Of a stretch of 64,000 nucleotides of DNA, positions 34,750-43,306 are shown piece after piece; the first letter of the stretch is position 1, and the number at the start of each line of letters is the position of its first letter. The DNA is from Elioraea sp964533585 (GTDB lineage Bacteria > Pseudomonadota > Alphaproteobacteria > Acetobacterales > Acetobacteraceae): positions 3,837-67,836 of the forward strand of contig CAZHMM010000003.1 in NCBI GenBank assembly GCA_964533585.1, given 5' to 3'. The notes beneath the pieces were generated by a model. It searched no databases, had not been told where the DNA came from, and worked only from the letters and a program-made list of their open reading frames with translations. The position numbers and the translations under genes are program-made.

Positions 34750-35534
34750 CCAGCCGCGGCGTCGTCGATGTCTATGCGTGGCTCGTCTGCGTCTTTCTGA
34801 TGGTGCCGACCATCATCATCATCCCGATGTCGGTCGGCCCCGACCGCTTCCTCCAGTTCCCCCCGCGCGGATTCTCACTCGAATGGTACGGCGCCTACTT
34901 CGCCGATCGCGACTGGATCGCGGCGACGCTGTTCAGCCTGAAGGCGGGCGTGATCGCGGCGGTGCTTGCCACCGGGATCGGCACCATGGTCGCGCTCAGC
35001 CTGGTGCGCGGACGCCCCCCCGGCCGGCGCGCCATCGAGACGCTGGTCGTCGGGCCGATCGTCGTGCCGCACATTGCGCTCGCGGTCGCGCTGTTCCTGG
35101 TGTTCGACCGGCTCGGGCTGACCGGCACGCTGATCGGCTTCGCCGCCGCCCACACCGTGCTGGCGCTGCCCTTCGCGGTGTTCTCCGTGCTCGCCGCACT
35201 GCGCCGCTTCGACCCGGCGCTGGAGATGGCGGCCCTCTCCTGCGGGGCGAGCCGCTGGCGCGCCTTCCTCCATGTCACACTGCCGCAGATCCTGCCCGGC
35301 ATCGCGAGCGCGGCGCTGTTCGCCTTCATCATCTCCTTCGACGAGGCCGTGGTGTCGTTCTTCATCTCCGACATCGACGGCAAGACCCTGCCGCGCAAGA
35401 TGTTCGAAGACATCGATTATGATCTCTCGCCGGTCCTGGCAGCCGTTGCGACCCTGCTGACGGCACTCTCTGTGGTGGTGTTGCTCGCCGCGCACTGGAT
35501 CGGCCGCCGCGGCGCGGCACGGGGCGGGGCATGA
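34746..35534 (+). CDS. ABC transporter permease (PotC type)
   Basis: A 262-residue second permease with six helices and the EAA loop LEMAALSCGASRWRAFLHV. FISFDEAVVSFF-like sequence is typical of PotC. ATG overlaps the previous stop. Its own stop overlaps the GntR gene. Confidence 0.88.
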   Translation: MTSRGVVDVYAWLVCVFLMVPTIIIIPMSVGPDRFLQFPPRGFSLEWYGAYFADRDWIAATLFSLKAGVIAAVLATGIGTMVALSLVRGRPPGRRAIETLVVGPIVVPHIALAVALFLVFDRLGLTGTLIGFAAAHTVLALPFAVFSVLAALRRFDPALEMAALSCGASRWRAFLHVTLPQILPGIASAALFAFIISFDEAVVSFFISDIDGKTLPRKMFEDIDYDLSPVLAAVATLLTALSVVVLLAAHWIGRRGAARGGA

Positions 35535-36280
35535 GCGGGCCCGCCCTTCGCCCGGTGGCGCGCGACAGCCTGAGCGGACGGGTATACGCGGAGCTCCGCA
35601 CGGCGCTGTTGCACGGCAGGCTCAAGCCAGGCCAGAGGCTGAAGCTGCACGAGCTTGCCGCTGCGATGGATGTCAGCGAGACCCCCGTCCGCGAGGCCGT
35701 GTTCCAGCTGATCCGCGAAGGCGGACTGGAGATGCGTACCGGCTCCGCGATCCGCGTCGTGCGCCTCTCGCTCGCTGATTATCTTGAGCTGCGCCGCATC
35801 CGTCTGCTGCTGGAAGGTCTCGCTGCCGAAGAGGCCGCGGCGCGCACCGACAGGGCAGTGCTGGATGCACTCACCGCCGAGCACGCGATCCTGGTGCGCG
35901 CCGAAGATGCCGCCGACTGGACCGAGGCGATCGCCGCCAATTTCCGCTTCCATCATCTGATCTGGCGCGCCGCGTCGATGCCCAATCTGCTCGGCATCCT
36001 CGAGGGGATCTGGCTGCGCAACGGCCCGCTGCTGAATCTCCTCTATCCGAACGCCCGGCCACGCTATCCGGGACGGCATCGCCACAAGGACATCATCGCC
36101 GCGCTGCGCACAGCCGACCCGGCAGCTGCGCGCAAGGCAGTCCGCGCCGACCTCGTCGAGGGCGGATCGGCCCTGCTGAGGCTCCTGGAAGAGATCGAGG
36201 CGGGCCGCGTCGTCCCGCTCGATCCGGAGGCAACAGACGACGCACCGAGACCGCGTCGCAAGAGGAGACCACAGCCATGA
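35531..36280 (+). CDS. GntR-family regulator (FadR/FCD subfamily)
   Basis: A 249-residue regulator. The winged helix-turn-helix is at about 15-75 (GRVYAELRTALLHGRLKPGQRLKLHELAAAMDVSETPVREA in parts) and the all-helical FCD ligand domain at about 90-220. Being inside the operon and overlapping both neighbours, it is likely an autoregulating repressor of the transport and degradation genes. The palindrome at 32750 is a possible target. Confidence 0.88.
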   Translation: MSGPALRPVARDSLSGRVYAELRTALLHGRLKPGQRLKLHELAAAMDVSETPVREAVFQLIREGGLEMRTGSAIRVVRLSLADYLELRRIRLLLEGLAAEEAAARTDRAVLDALTAEHAILVRAEDAADWTEAIAANFRFHHLIWRAASMPNLLGILEGIWLRNGPLLNLLYPNARPRYPGRHRHKDIIAALRTADPAAARKAVRADLVEGGSALLRLLEEIEAGRVVPLDPEATDDAPRPRRKRRPQP

Positions 36281-37317
36281 AGCGTCGTACCTTCGCTGCC
36301 TCAGCGCTCGCCGCTGTCGCTGCCCGTCCTGCCCTCGCCCAGCGTGGCGAAGTGATCATCGCCACCACGGCCGGGTTGATGGAGCGCAGCCTGCAGGAAC
36401 ACTTCTACCGCCGCTTCGAGCGCGATACCGGCATCCGTGTCCGCTCCGTGCCAATCGAGCTGCCCGATCAGTGGGCCCGCGCGGTGGCCGGCGCACGCAC
36501 CGGCAACGTGGCCTTCGACATCGTCACCGCCACGCCACCCGACCTGATCCAGCACCGCGATATCCTCCAGCCGCTCGATTGTGACGGCATGGCAGGCGTC
36601 CGTGAGAACGCGCTGCCTGGCGCGTGCTATTCGCACGGGCTGATGCGCACCGGCGGGGCAATGACGCTCGTCTGGAGCAAGCGCGCCTTCGGCGAGCGCG
36701 CGATGGAAGGCTGGGCCGACTTCTTCGATGTGCAGAAGTTCCCCGGCCCGCGCGCGCTGCCCGAGACCGGCGATCGCGAGTGGTGGGTGCCGGTCGCTGC
36801 CCTGCTCGCCGACGGTGTGGCGCGCGAGGCACTGTTCCCGCTCGATCTCGACCGGGCCTATCGCAAGCTGACGGCGCTGAAGCCCCAGGTCGCCGCCTGG
36901 TGGCGGTCGGGCGATCAGATCATGCAGCTGATGCGCAGCGGCGAGGCCGTCGCCACCATGTCCTATTCGAGCCGCTCCGTGCCGCTGGCGAAGAGCGGCG
37001 AGTTCGACTTCACCTGGAACCAGGCCATCCGCGACGTCGGCAACTGGGCGGTGCTGCGCAACGGCCCGAACACCGCGAACGCGATCCGCTTCCTCGACTT
37101 CTTCGTCCAGAACCCCGAGGAGCATGTCGTGTTCAGCGGCAAGGTGAGCTTCGACTCCAACAACCGCAACGCGGCCGCGCTCGTGCCAGCGGAGGAGCGT
37201 CGCTTCCGACCCTCGCTGCCCGACAACTGGTCGCGCATGGTGATCGCCGACTACGAGTGGATCGCCGCCAATCGCGAGCGGATGCGCGAACGCTGGCTGA
37301 GCTGGCTGACCGCCTGA
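36277..37317 (+). CDS. ABC transporter substrate-binding protein (PotD/extracellular type 1)
   Basis: A 346-residue exported binding protein with signal peptide KRRTFAASALAAVAARPALAQ, then RGEVIIATTAGLMERSL. The overall pattern matches polyamine/opine/iron-type receptors. It overlaps the GntR gene. Together with the three genes before it, it forms one complete importer. Confidence 0.85.
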   Translation: MKRRTFAASALAAVAARPALAQRGEVIIATTAGLMERSLQEHFYRRFERDTGIRVRSVPIELPDQWARAVAGARTGNVAFDIVTATPPDLIQHRDILQPLDCDGMAGVRENALPGACYSHGLMRTGGAMTLVWSKRAFGERAMEGWADFFDVQKFPGPRALPETGDREWWVPVAALLADGVAREALFPLDLDRAYRKLTALKPQVAAWWRSGDQIMQLMRSGEAVATMSYSSRSVPLAKSGEFDFTWNQAIRDVGNWAVLRNGPNTANAIRFLDFFVQNPEEHVVFSGKVSFDSNNRNAAALVPAEERRFRPSLPDNWSRMVIADYEWIAANRERMRERWLSWLTA

Positions 37318-37321
37318 GGCC

Positions 37322-37660
37322 ATGCTCGTCAACGACCCCACGACAGCGCATTACGAGATCGATCCCGCACGGATCGATCTCGTGCGCGAGTTCCGCGCGG
37401 CACCGAAGGGTCCGCATAGCGACGAACTCCAGCGCGTGCTGCACCGCATGCGCTGGAGCGCGCCGGGCGGACGCTATGTGCTGGTGGCACTCGAGCCGGG
37501 CCGGCGCTGGATGCTCGCGCGCATTCCCGCCGCGCGCGGCGCGCCGATCGAAACCTTCCCGAACCAGGTCTTCACCGACCTCGCGCACGCCGAATGGCAT
37601 GTCTTCCGCGTCCGCTGGCGCGAACTGACGGGCCAGGACCTGCCGGACGATCTGGACTGA
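37322..37660 (+). CDS. N,N-dimethylformamidase-like small subunit
   Basis: A 112-residue soluble protein placed directly before, and overlapping by one base (TGATG), the gene for a dimethylformamidase-type large subunit. Known dimethylformamidases have a small alpha subunit of about this size encoded in exactly this position. The sequence itself (DPARIDLVREFRAAPKGPHSDELQRVLHRMR in parts) is not something I can place without context. The call is therefore mostly contextual. Confidence 0.65.
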   Translation: MLVNDPTTAHYEIDPARIDLVREFRAAPKGPHSDELQRVLHRMRWSAPGGRYVLVALEPGRRWMLARIPAARGAPIETFPNQVFTDLAHAEWHVFRVRWRELTGQDLPDDLD

Positions 37661-39909
37661 TGACCGACACCAACACCGTTCTCGGCTACGCAACCCCGCT
37701 GATCGTCTCGCCGGGCGAGGAGATCACATTCCGCCTGTCGAGTGCCGCCCTCGGCGAGGCGGAAGCGCGGATCGTGCGCGTCCGCTGCGCGGATCCGGAC
37801 CCCGCTGGCCCGGGCGTTCGCGTCTCGGCACCGGGATCGCTGGTCGACGGCACGGTGCCGCTCAGGCACCAGCCGATCCATCCGGGTTCCTGCGGTATCG
37901 TTGCCGATCCGCAGGGACTGGACGGACTGGCCGCGCTGTCGATCGGAGCCTATCTGTGGCCGACCGCGCCAGGTGCCGGCGAACAGACGATCCTGTCGCG
38001 CTGGTCGGGCGCAACGGGCTGGCGCTTCGGGCTCGATGCGAAGGGTCGGCTGTGCTTCGAGGTTAGCGACGGGGCGCGGCGCTGGATCGCCGCTGCCACG
38101 CGCCCCCTGCTCGAACGTGAGTGGGTGTTCGTCGGCGCGATACTCGATGGCGCAACGAGAACGATCACGGTGATCCAGCGCAGCCTCGACCCGCAAGCAG
38201 GGCGGGACCGGAGCGAGACCGTCAGCATCGTGGGACCGGCCGGTCTGCCCGCCGCCACCGCCACGCCGCTGGTTCTCGCCGCATCGGCGACCGGCACGGA
38301 TGCGTCACTCACGGACCGCCATCTCGACGGCAAGCTGGATCGACCCCGCATCCATGCCGCGGCGATCGGGGAGGCGGCGCTGCGTGCGCTCGTCGAGGCG
38401 GTCGTGCCGCCCTCTGGCGATCCGGGATTGCTCGCCGCCTGGGACTTCTCGCGCAGCATCCCGAGCGACATCGCCGAGGATGCCGGGCCGCGCCGCCAGC
38501 ACGCCAGCCTTCGCCAACTTCCCGCGCGTGCGATGACCGGTGCGAACTGGGATGGGCGCACGCAATCCTGGCGCGAGGCGCCGTGGCAGTACGGCGCGAT
38601 CCACTTCCACGCCGACGACATGGCCGATTGCGGCTGGAGCCCGGACCTGGCGCTCACAGTTCCCGACACGTGGCGCTCTGGCTACTACAGCCTGAAACTC
38701 ACCGCCGAGCATGACGGTGAGCGGATCGAGAGTCACGTGCCGTTCTTCATTCGCCCCGCACGTGACGGCAAGCGCGAGACGCTGGCCGTGGTGGCCTCGA
38801 CCGCGACCTATCTCGCCTACGCCAACAGCGCGCTCCGGCTCGACCAGGTGCATGCCGAGGCGATGCTTGAAGGGCTGATCGTGCTCTCGCGCGACGACGT
38901 CTATCTGCAGGCGCATCGCGAGCTCGGCCTCTCCACCTACGACACGCATTCGGACGGTTCAGGCTGGTGCACCAGCACCGCCTCGCGCCCGATCCTGAAC
39001 ATGCGTCCGCGCGGCAACGTGTTCAATTACGGCGCCGACTCGCTGCTGCTCGATTGGCTCGAAGCCGAGGGCATCGGCTTCGACGTGATCACCGACGAGG
39101 ACATCCACCGCGAAGGGTTGTCTGCGCTCGCGCCGTATCGGTGCGTCATCACGGCCTCGCATCCCGAGTATGTCTCGAAGGAGATGCTGGACGCGTTCGA
39201 CGCCTATCAGCGCGGCGGCGGGCGGCACATGTATCTCGGTGGGAACGGTTTCTACTGGCGCATCGCCTTTCACCCGATGCATCCGCACACGATCGAGATC
39301 CGCCGCGGCGCGGTGGGCTTGCGCACCTGGGAGGGCGAGCCCGGCGAGGGTTGCCTCGCCTTCACCGGCGAGCCCTCGGGGCTCTGGCGCGCCAACGGAC
39401 GCGCGCCACAGCGACTGGTCGGGGTCGGGTTCGATGCGCAGGTGTTCGACCGGTCCGGCTGGTATCACCGCCTGCCGGATTCGTTCGATCCGCGCGTCGC
39501 CTTCATCTTCGACGGCATCGGCGCCGAGGAGCGGATCGGCGATTTCGGCCTGCGCGGCGGCGGTGCGGCTGGGATTGAGGTCGATCGCGCCGATGCGACA
39601 CTGGGCTCGCCGCCCTCTCTGATGCTGCTCGCGACCTGTGACCGGCTCGGCTATGGCGGCATTCCGGCACCGGAGGAGCTACGCACGCTGCACCGCGGCT
39701 TCACCGGCGATCAGAACGCGCGTGTGCGCGCCGACATGACGTTCTTCCCGACGGCCAAGGGTGGAGCGGTGTTCACGACCGGCTCGATCGCCTGGGTCTC
39801 CGCCCTCCCACACCGGGAGGGAGCCAACAACGTCGCGCGCATCACGGGCAACGTGCTGCGCCGCTTCCTCGACCCTGCCCCCTTCGAGGGTTTCGAGGAT
39901 CACGCATGA
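37660..39909 (+). CDS. N,N-dimethylformamidase-like large subunit
   Basis: A 749-residue amidohydrolase. Residues about 85-245 form a LamG/concanavalin-like sandwich. The C-terminal half (about 350-745) matches the dimethylformamidase beta-subunit domain, with YDTHSDGSGWCTSTASRP, ILNMRPRGNVFNYGADSLLLDWLE (in parts), and YLGGNGFYW. The characterised enzyme uses a mononuclear iron with Tyr/His/Glu ligands to cleave formamides to an amine and formate. The real substrate here is probably another N-substituted amide, given the transporter and downstream enzymes. It overlaps both neighbours. Confidence 0.78.
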   Translation: MTDTNTVLGYATPLIVSPGEEITFRLSSAALGEAEARIVRVRCADPDPAGPGVRVSAPGSLVDGTVPLRHQPIHPGSCGIVADPQGLDGLAALSIGAYLWPTAPGAGEQTILSRWSGATGWRFGLDAKGRLCFEVSDGARRWIAAATRPLLEREWVFVGAILDGATRTITVIQRSLDPQAGRDRSETVSIVGPAGLPAATATPLVLAASATGTDASLTDRHLDGKLDRPRIHAAAIGEAALRALVEAVVPPSGDPGLLAAWDFSRSIPSDIAEDAGPRRQHASLRQLPARAMTGANWDGRTQSWREAPWQYGAIHFHADDMADCGWSPDLALTVPDTWRSGYYSLKLTAEHDGERIESHVPFFIRPARDGKRETLAVVASTATYLAYANSALRLDQVHAEAMLEGLIVLSRDDVYLQAHRELGLSTYDTHSDGSGWCTSTASRPILNMRPRGNVFNYGADSLLLDWLEAEGIGFDVITDEDIHREGLSALAPYRCVITASHPEYVSKEMLDAFDAYQRGGGRHMYLGGNGFYWRIAFHPMHPHTIEIRRGAVGLRTWEGEPGEGCLAFTGEPSGLWRANGRAPQRLVGVGFDAQVFDRSGWYHRLPDSFDPRVAFIFDGIGAEERIGDFGLRGGGAAGIEVDRADATLGSPPSLMLLATCDRLGYGGIPAPEELRTLHRGFTGDQNARVRADMTFFPTAKGGAVFTTGSIAWVSALPHREGANNVARITGNVLRRFLDPAPFEGFEDHA

Positions 39910-42065
39910 GCCATCTGCAAACGATCGTCACCGATGTGCCGTGGCTGCGGCTTGCTGTCACCGACGACGACTGGGCGCGCGAGTCGCCGGCCGATCTCGC
40001 CCGCTGGATGGAACAGCTGCTGCTGATCCGCCGCTTCGAGGAGCGCATCCTGACGCTCCACGGCGAGGGGCTCGTGCACGGACCCGCCCATGCCTCGATC
40101 GGTCAGGAAGCGGGGGCGGTCGGCGCGATGTCGTGGCTTGCGCCGAGCGACGGCATCAACGGCACGCATCGTGCGCATCATCAGATTCTCGCCAAGCTTC
40201 TGAACGCGACGCTGCCGGACGATTACGATCCGCGGCACGATCCCTTTCCCGACCGCGCCAGCGTGACCGTGCGCCGAGCGATGGCCGAGATCATGGGACT
40301 GATGGACGGATTCTGCGGCGGTCGCGGCGGCTCGATGCACATGCGATGGGCTGAGGCAGGGATCGTTGGCTCATCTGCGATCATCGGTGCAAATGTGCCG
40401 CACGCGGTCGGCTACGCGCTCGCCGACAAGGTGCTGGGCCGCGACGGCATCTCGGTCGCGTTCTTCGGCGATGGCACCTTGATGGCGGGTCCGGTCTACG
40501 AGGCGATCAACCTGGCCGCGCTCTACACCCTGCCGGTGGTGTTCTTCCTCGAGAACAATCTCTATGCGGTCTCGACGCATGTGACCGAGCAGACACGGGA
40601 AACCAGGCTCTCGTCACGCGGACCGATGCTCGGCGTGCCTGCGATCGTCTGCGACGGCATGGACGTGATCGCGGTACGCAGGGCGATGGGCTGGGCGATC
40701 GACCGTATCCGCCATGCGGGCGGTCCGGTGCTGATCGAGGCCGAGTGCTACCGGTTCCTGCACCAGTCCGGGCCGCTCGCCGGCAGCGCACTCGGCTATC
40801 GCAGCCGTGAGGAGGAGGCCGCCTGGCGGGAGCGCGATCCGCTCGCGACGATGCCGCAGCGCCTGCTCGCGATGGGAGTACTCGACGAGCGCAGCCTTGC
40901 AGACCTGACGGAACGCGCAGCGGCCGTCGTGGAGGCAGCCGTCGCCGCCCTGACCGAAGTCCCGCCTGGCGCGAATGCAAGACGGGTTCGTGCTGGTCTC
41001 GTGCCCGATCCCACCAGCGTGGATGTCGGAATCCGCAACGCGTCGCCGCGCATCACGGACACTGTGCCCGCCGCGCCGCATGTCGAGGCGAACTACATCG
41101 ACACGATCGCAGCCACGCTGATGCGCGCGATGGAGCGTGACCCGACTGTCGTGCTGATCGGCGAGGACATTCACCGTCTGCGCGGCGGTGTGGCCGGGGC
41201 AACGCGCGGCATCCCGGCGCGCTTCCCCGATCGCGTCTTCGCGACACCGATCTGCGAGAATGCCTTTACCGGCATGGCGCTCGGCGCGGCGCTGACCGGG
41301 CTGCGCCCGATCGTCGAGTTCATGTTCGCCGATTTCGCGATCGTCGCCGCCGACCAGCTGTTCCATCAGATCGCCAAGTTCGGCCACATGTTCGGCGGCG
41401 GTGTCCGCATCCCACTCGTGGTGCGCGCGCGCATCTCGCCGCACACCGGCTATGGTTCGCAGCATTCGGGCGATCCGTCGGGGCTGTTTGCGGCGTTCCC
41501 GGCCTGGCGCATCGTCGCTCCCGCATCGCCCTACGACTATGCCGGCTTGATGAACACTGCCCTTGCCTGCGACGACCCAGTGCTGGTGCTGGAGCATCAG
41601 GCACTGTTCCAGGAGACTGGCCCAGTACCCGACGGCCCACCTGATTGGCAGGTGCCGTTCGGCCGCGCGCGTCGGGTACGCGGCGGCAATGCCTGTACGG
41701 TGCTGACCTATGGGGCGATGGTGGCCGAGTGCCTAGCGGCCGCCGAGAGCACCGGCGTGGATGCGGACGTGCTCGACCTGCGGACCCTCGACCTGTACGG
41801 ACTCGATTGGGAGGCCATCGGCGAAAGCGTCAAGCGCACCAACCGCGTGCTGATCGCCGAACAGGCCGCCCGCGGCGGCAGCCACGGCGCGCGCTGGGCG
41901 GCCGAGATCCAAGAGCGCTATCTCGACTGGCTCGATTCCGAAGTTCTGCGCGTCTCGGGCAGCGAGGCCGCGCCTGTCGTTTCACGCCCGCTCAATCTCG
42001 CCGCGCTGGGGGATGGGGCGAAAGTCGCCTCCGCGCTTCAGCGACTCTGCGGCGGCCGGGCATGA
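39906..42065 (+). CDS. Fused E1 alpha-beta subunit of a 2-oxoacid dehydrogenase
   Basis: A 719-residue protein joining E1 alpha (about 1-345) and E1 beta (about 385-719), normally two genes. In the alpha part the ThDP motif is GDGTLMAGPVYEAINLAALYTLPVVFFLENN (in parts). The beta part has GEDIHRLRGG, ENAFTGMALGAALTGLRPIVEFMF (in parts) and a transketolase C-terminal domain. It resembles branched-chain or acetoin dehydrogenase E1. No lipoyl E2 or E3 gene follows, so it either borrows these or works as a simple decarboxylase. Overlaps on both sides place it in the amide operon. Confidence 0.85.
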   Translation: MSHLQTIVTDVPWLRLAVTDDDWARESPADLARWMEQLLLIRRFEERILTLHGEGLVHGPAHASIGQEAGAVGAMSWLAPSDGINGTHRAHHQILAKLLNATLPDDYDPRHDPFPDRASVTVRRAMAEIMGLMDGFCGGRGGSMHMRWAEAGIVGSSAIIGANVPHAVGYALADKVLGRDGISVAFFGDGTLMAGPVYEAINLAALYTLPVVFFLENNLYAVSTHVTEQTRETRLSSRGPMLGVPAIVCDGMDVIAVRRAMGWAIDRIRHAGGPVLIEAECYRFLHQSGPLAGSALGYRSREEEAAWRERDPLATMPQRLLAMGVLDERSLADLTERAAAVVEAAVAALTEVPPGANARRVRAGLVPDPTSVDVGIRNASPRITDTVPAAPHVEANYIDTIAATLMRAMERDPTVVLIGEDIHRLRGGVAGATRGIPARFPDRVFATPICENAFTGMALGAALTGLRPIVEFMFADFAIVAADQLFHQIAKFGHMFGGGVRIPLVVRARISPHTGYGSQHSGDPSGLFAAFPAWRIVAPASPYDYAGLMNTALACDDPVLVLEHQALFQETGPVPDGPPDWQVPFGRARRVRGGNACTVLTYGAMVAECLAAAESTGVDADVLDLRTLDLYGLDWEAIGESVKRTNRVLIAEQAARGGSHGARWAAEIQERYLDWLDSEVLRVSGSEAAPVVSRPLNLAALGDGAKVASALQRLCGGRA

Positions 42066-43300
42066 GCGTCATTCCGGCGACCATCGACCTGGATCGGACA
42101 TTGCGCGAGCGCGCGGCACGCGTGGTGCCGAGCGGCATGTGGGGGCATCTGCACGCCGCACGTTTGCCCGATGGCTACCCGCAGTTCTTCGGGCGTGCTC
42201 AGGGTGGTCGCATCTGGGATGTCGACGGCCGCGACTACGTCGATCTGATGTGCAGTTGGGGCCCGATCGTTCTTGGTCACCATGACCCGGCCGTGGACGA
42301 GGCCGCCGCCCGCCAGGCGGCGCTGGGCGACTGCCTGAATGGCCCCGCACCGGTGATGGTTGAACTCGCGGAGCGGCTGGTCGCACGCGTGCCACATGCC
42401 GATTGGGCGATGTTCCAGAAGAACGGGACAGACGCGACCACGGCCTGCGTCATGATCGCGCGCGCGGGCACGGGCCGGCGCACGATCCTGATCGCGCGCG
42501 GCTCCTATCACGGGGCCGCACCCTGGTGCACGCCCGTGCCGGCTGGCACAACCGAGGCCGACCGGGCGCATCAGATTCGTCTTGTCTACAACGACATCAC
42601 CAGCCTGCATGAGGCGGCGGAGCGCGCGGGCGATGACCTGGCCGCCGTAATCGTCACCGGTTTCCGCCATGACAATGTGGTCGATCAGGAACTTCCTGAC
42701 CCTGCCTTCGCGCGAGCCGTACGCGCAGTTTGCGATGCGCGCGATGCCGCACTCATCGTTGATGATGTCCGCGCCGGCTTCCGGCTGCACCGGGGCGGCA
42801 GCTGGGAGACCGTGGGCGTGCGCGCCGATCTCGCGGCCTGGAGCAAGGCGATCGCGAATGGCCACGCGCTCGCGGCCGTGACAGGAAACGACCGCTGGCG
42901 CGATGCCGCAGCGCGGGTCTTCATCACCGGCTCGTTCTGGTGTGCGGCCGTGCCGATGGCGGCGGCCGTAGCGACGCTTGACCGGATGGATGCGTGCGAA
43001 CTCATCCTGCACATCGAACGGCTCGGCCTACGGCTGCGCGACGGTCTCGCCGAACTCGCAGCGGCCCATGGCGTAGGGCTGCGCCAGAGCGGACCGGTGC
43101 AGATGCCGCTGTTCCTGTTCGACGGAGACACCGACTTCACCATCGGCTCGACGTTCTGTCGCGCAGCGTTGCGGGCGGGCGCCTTCCTGCACCCCAGGCA
43201 CAACATGTTCCTCTGCGCCGCCCACACCGAGGCGGATATCGACCAGGTGCTGGAGGCGGCGGAGGCCGGGTTCCGCGCGATCCGCGGCCTCACCGGCTAG
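42062..43300 (+). CDS. Class III pyridoxal-phosphate aminotransferase
   Basis: A 412-residue enzyme of the class III fold (glutamate-1-semialdehyde aminomutase/omega-transaminase group). Cofactor contacts visible are Asp in LIVDDVRAGFR and the Schiff-base Lys in WSKAIANGHALAA (about residue 262). The N-terminal open frame extension is antisense-like and was dropped; ATG 42062 overlaps the E1 stop (ATGA). It probably removes or moves the amino group of the amine released by the amidohydrolase, giving a carbonyl compound for the E1 enzyme. That order is inference. Confidence 0.85.
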   Translation: MSVIPATIDLDRTLRERAARVVPSGMWGHLHAARLPDGYPQFFGRAQGGRIWDVDGRDYVDLMCSWGPIVLGHHDPAVDEAAARQAALGDCLNGPAPVMVELAERLVARVPHADWAMFQKNGTDATTACVMIARAGTGRRTILIARGSYHGAAPWCTPVPAGTTEADRAHQIRLVYNDITSLHEAAERAGDDLAAVIVTGFRHDNVVDQELPDPAFARAVRAVCDARDAALIVDDVRAGFRLHRGGSWETVGVRADLAAWSKAIANGHALAAVTGNDRWRDAAARVFITGSFWCAAVPMAAAVATLDRMDACELILHIERLGLRLRDGLAELAAAHGVGLRQSGPVQMPLFLFDGDTDFTIGSTFCRAALRAGAFLHPRHNMFLCAAHTEADIDQVLEAAEAGFRAIRGLTG

Positions 43301-43306
43301 ACGGTG

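Noticed and set aside
42062..43300. Class III enzyme as a phosphonate ammonia-lyase (PbfA-like)
   Set aside because: It belongs to the amide operon by overlap and lies over 10 kb from the phosphonate genes on the other strand.
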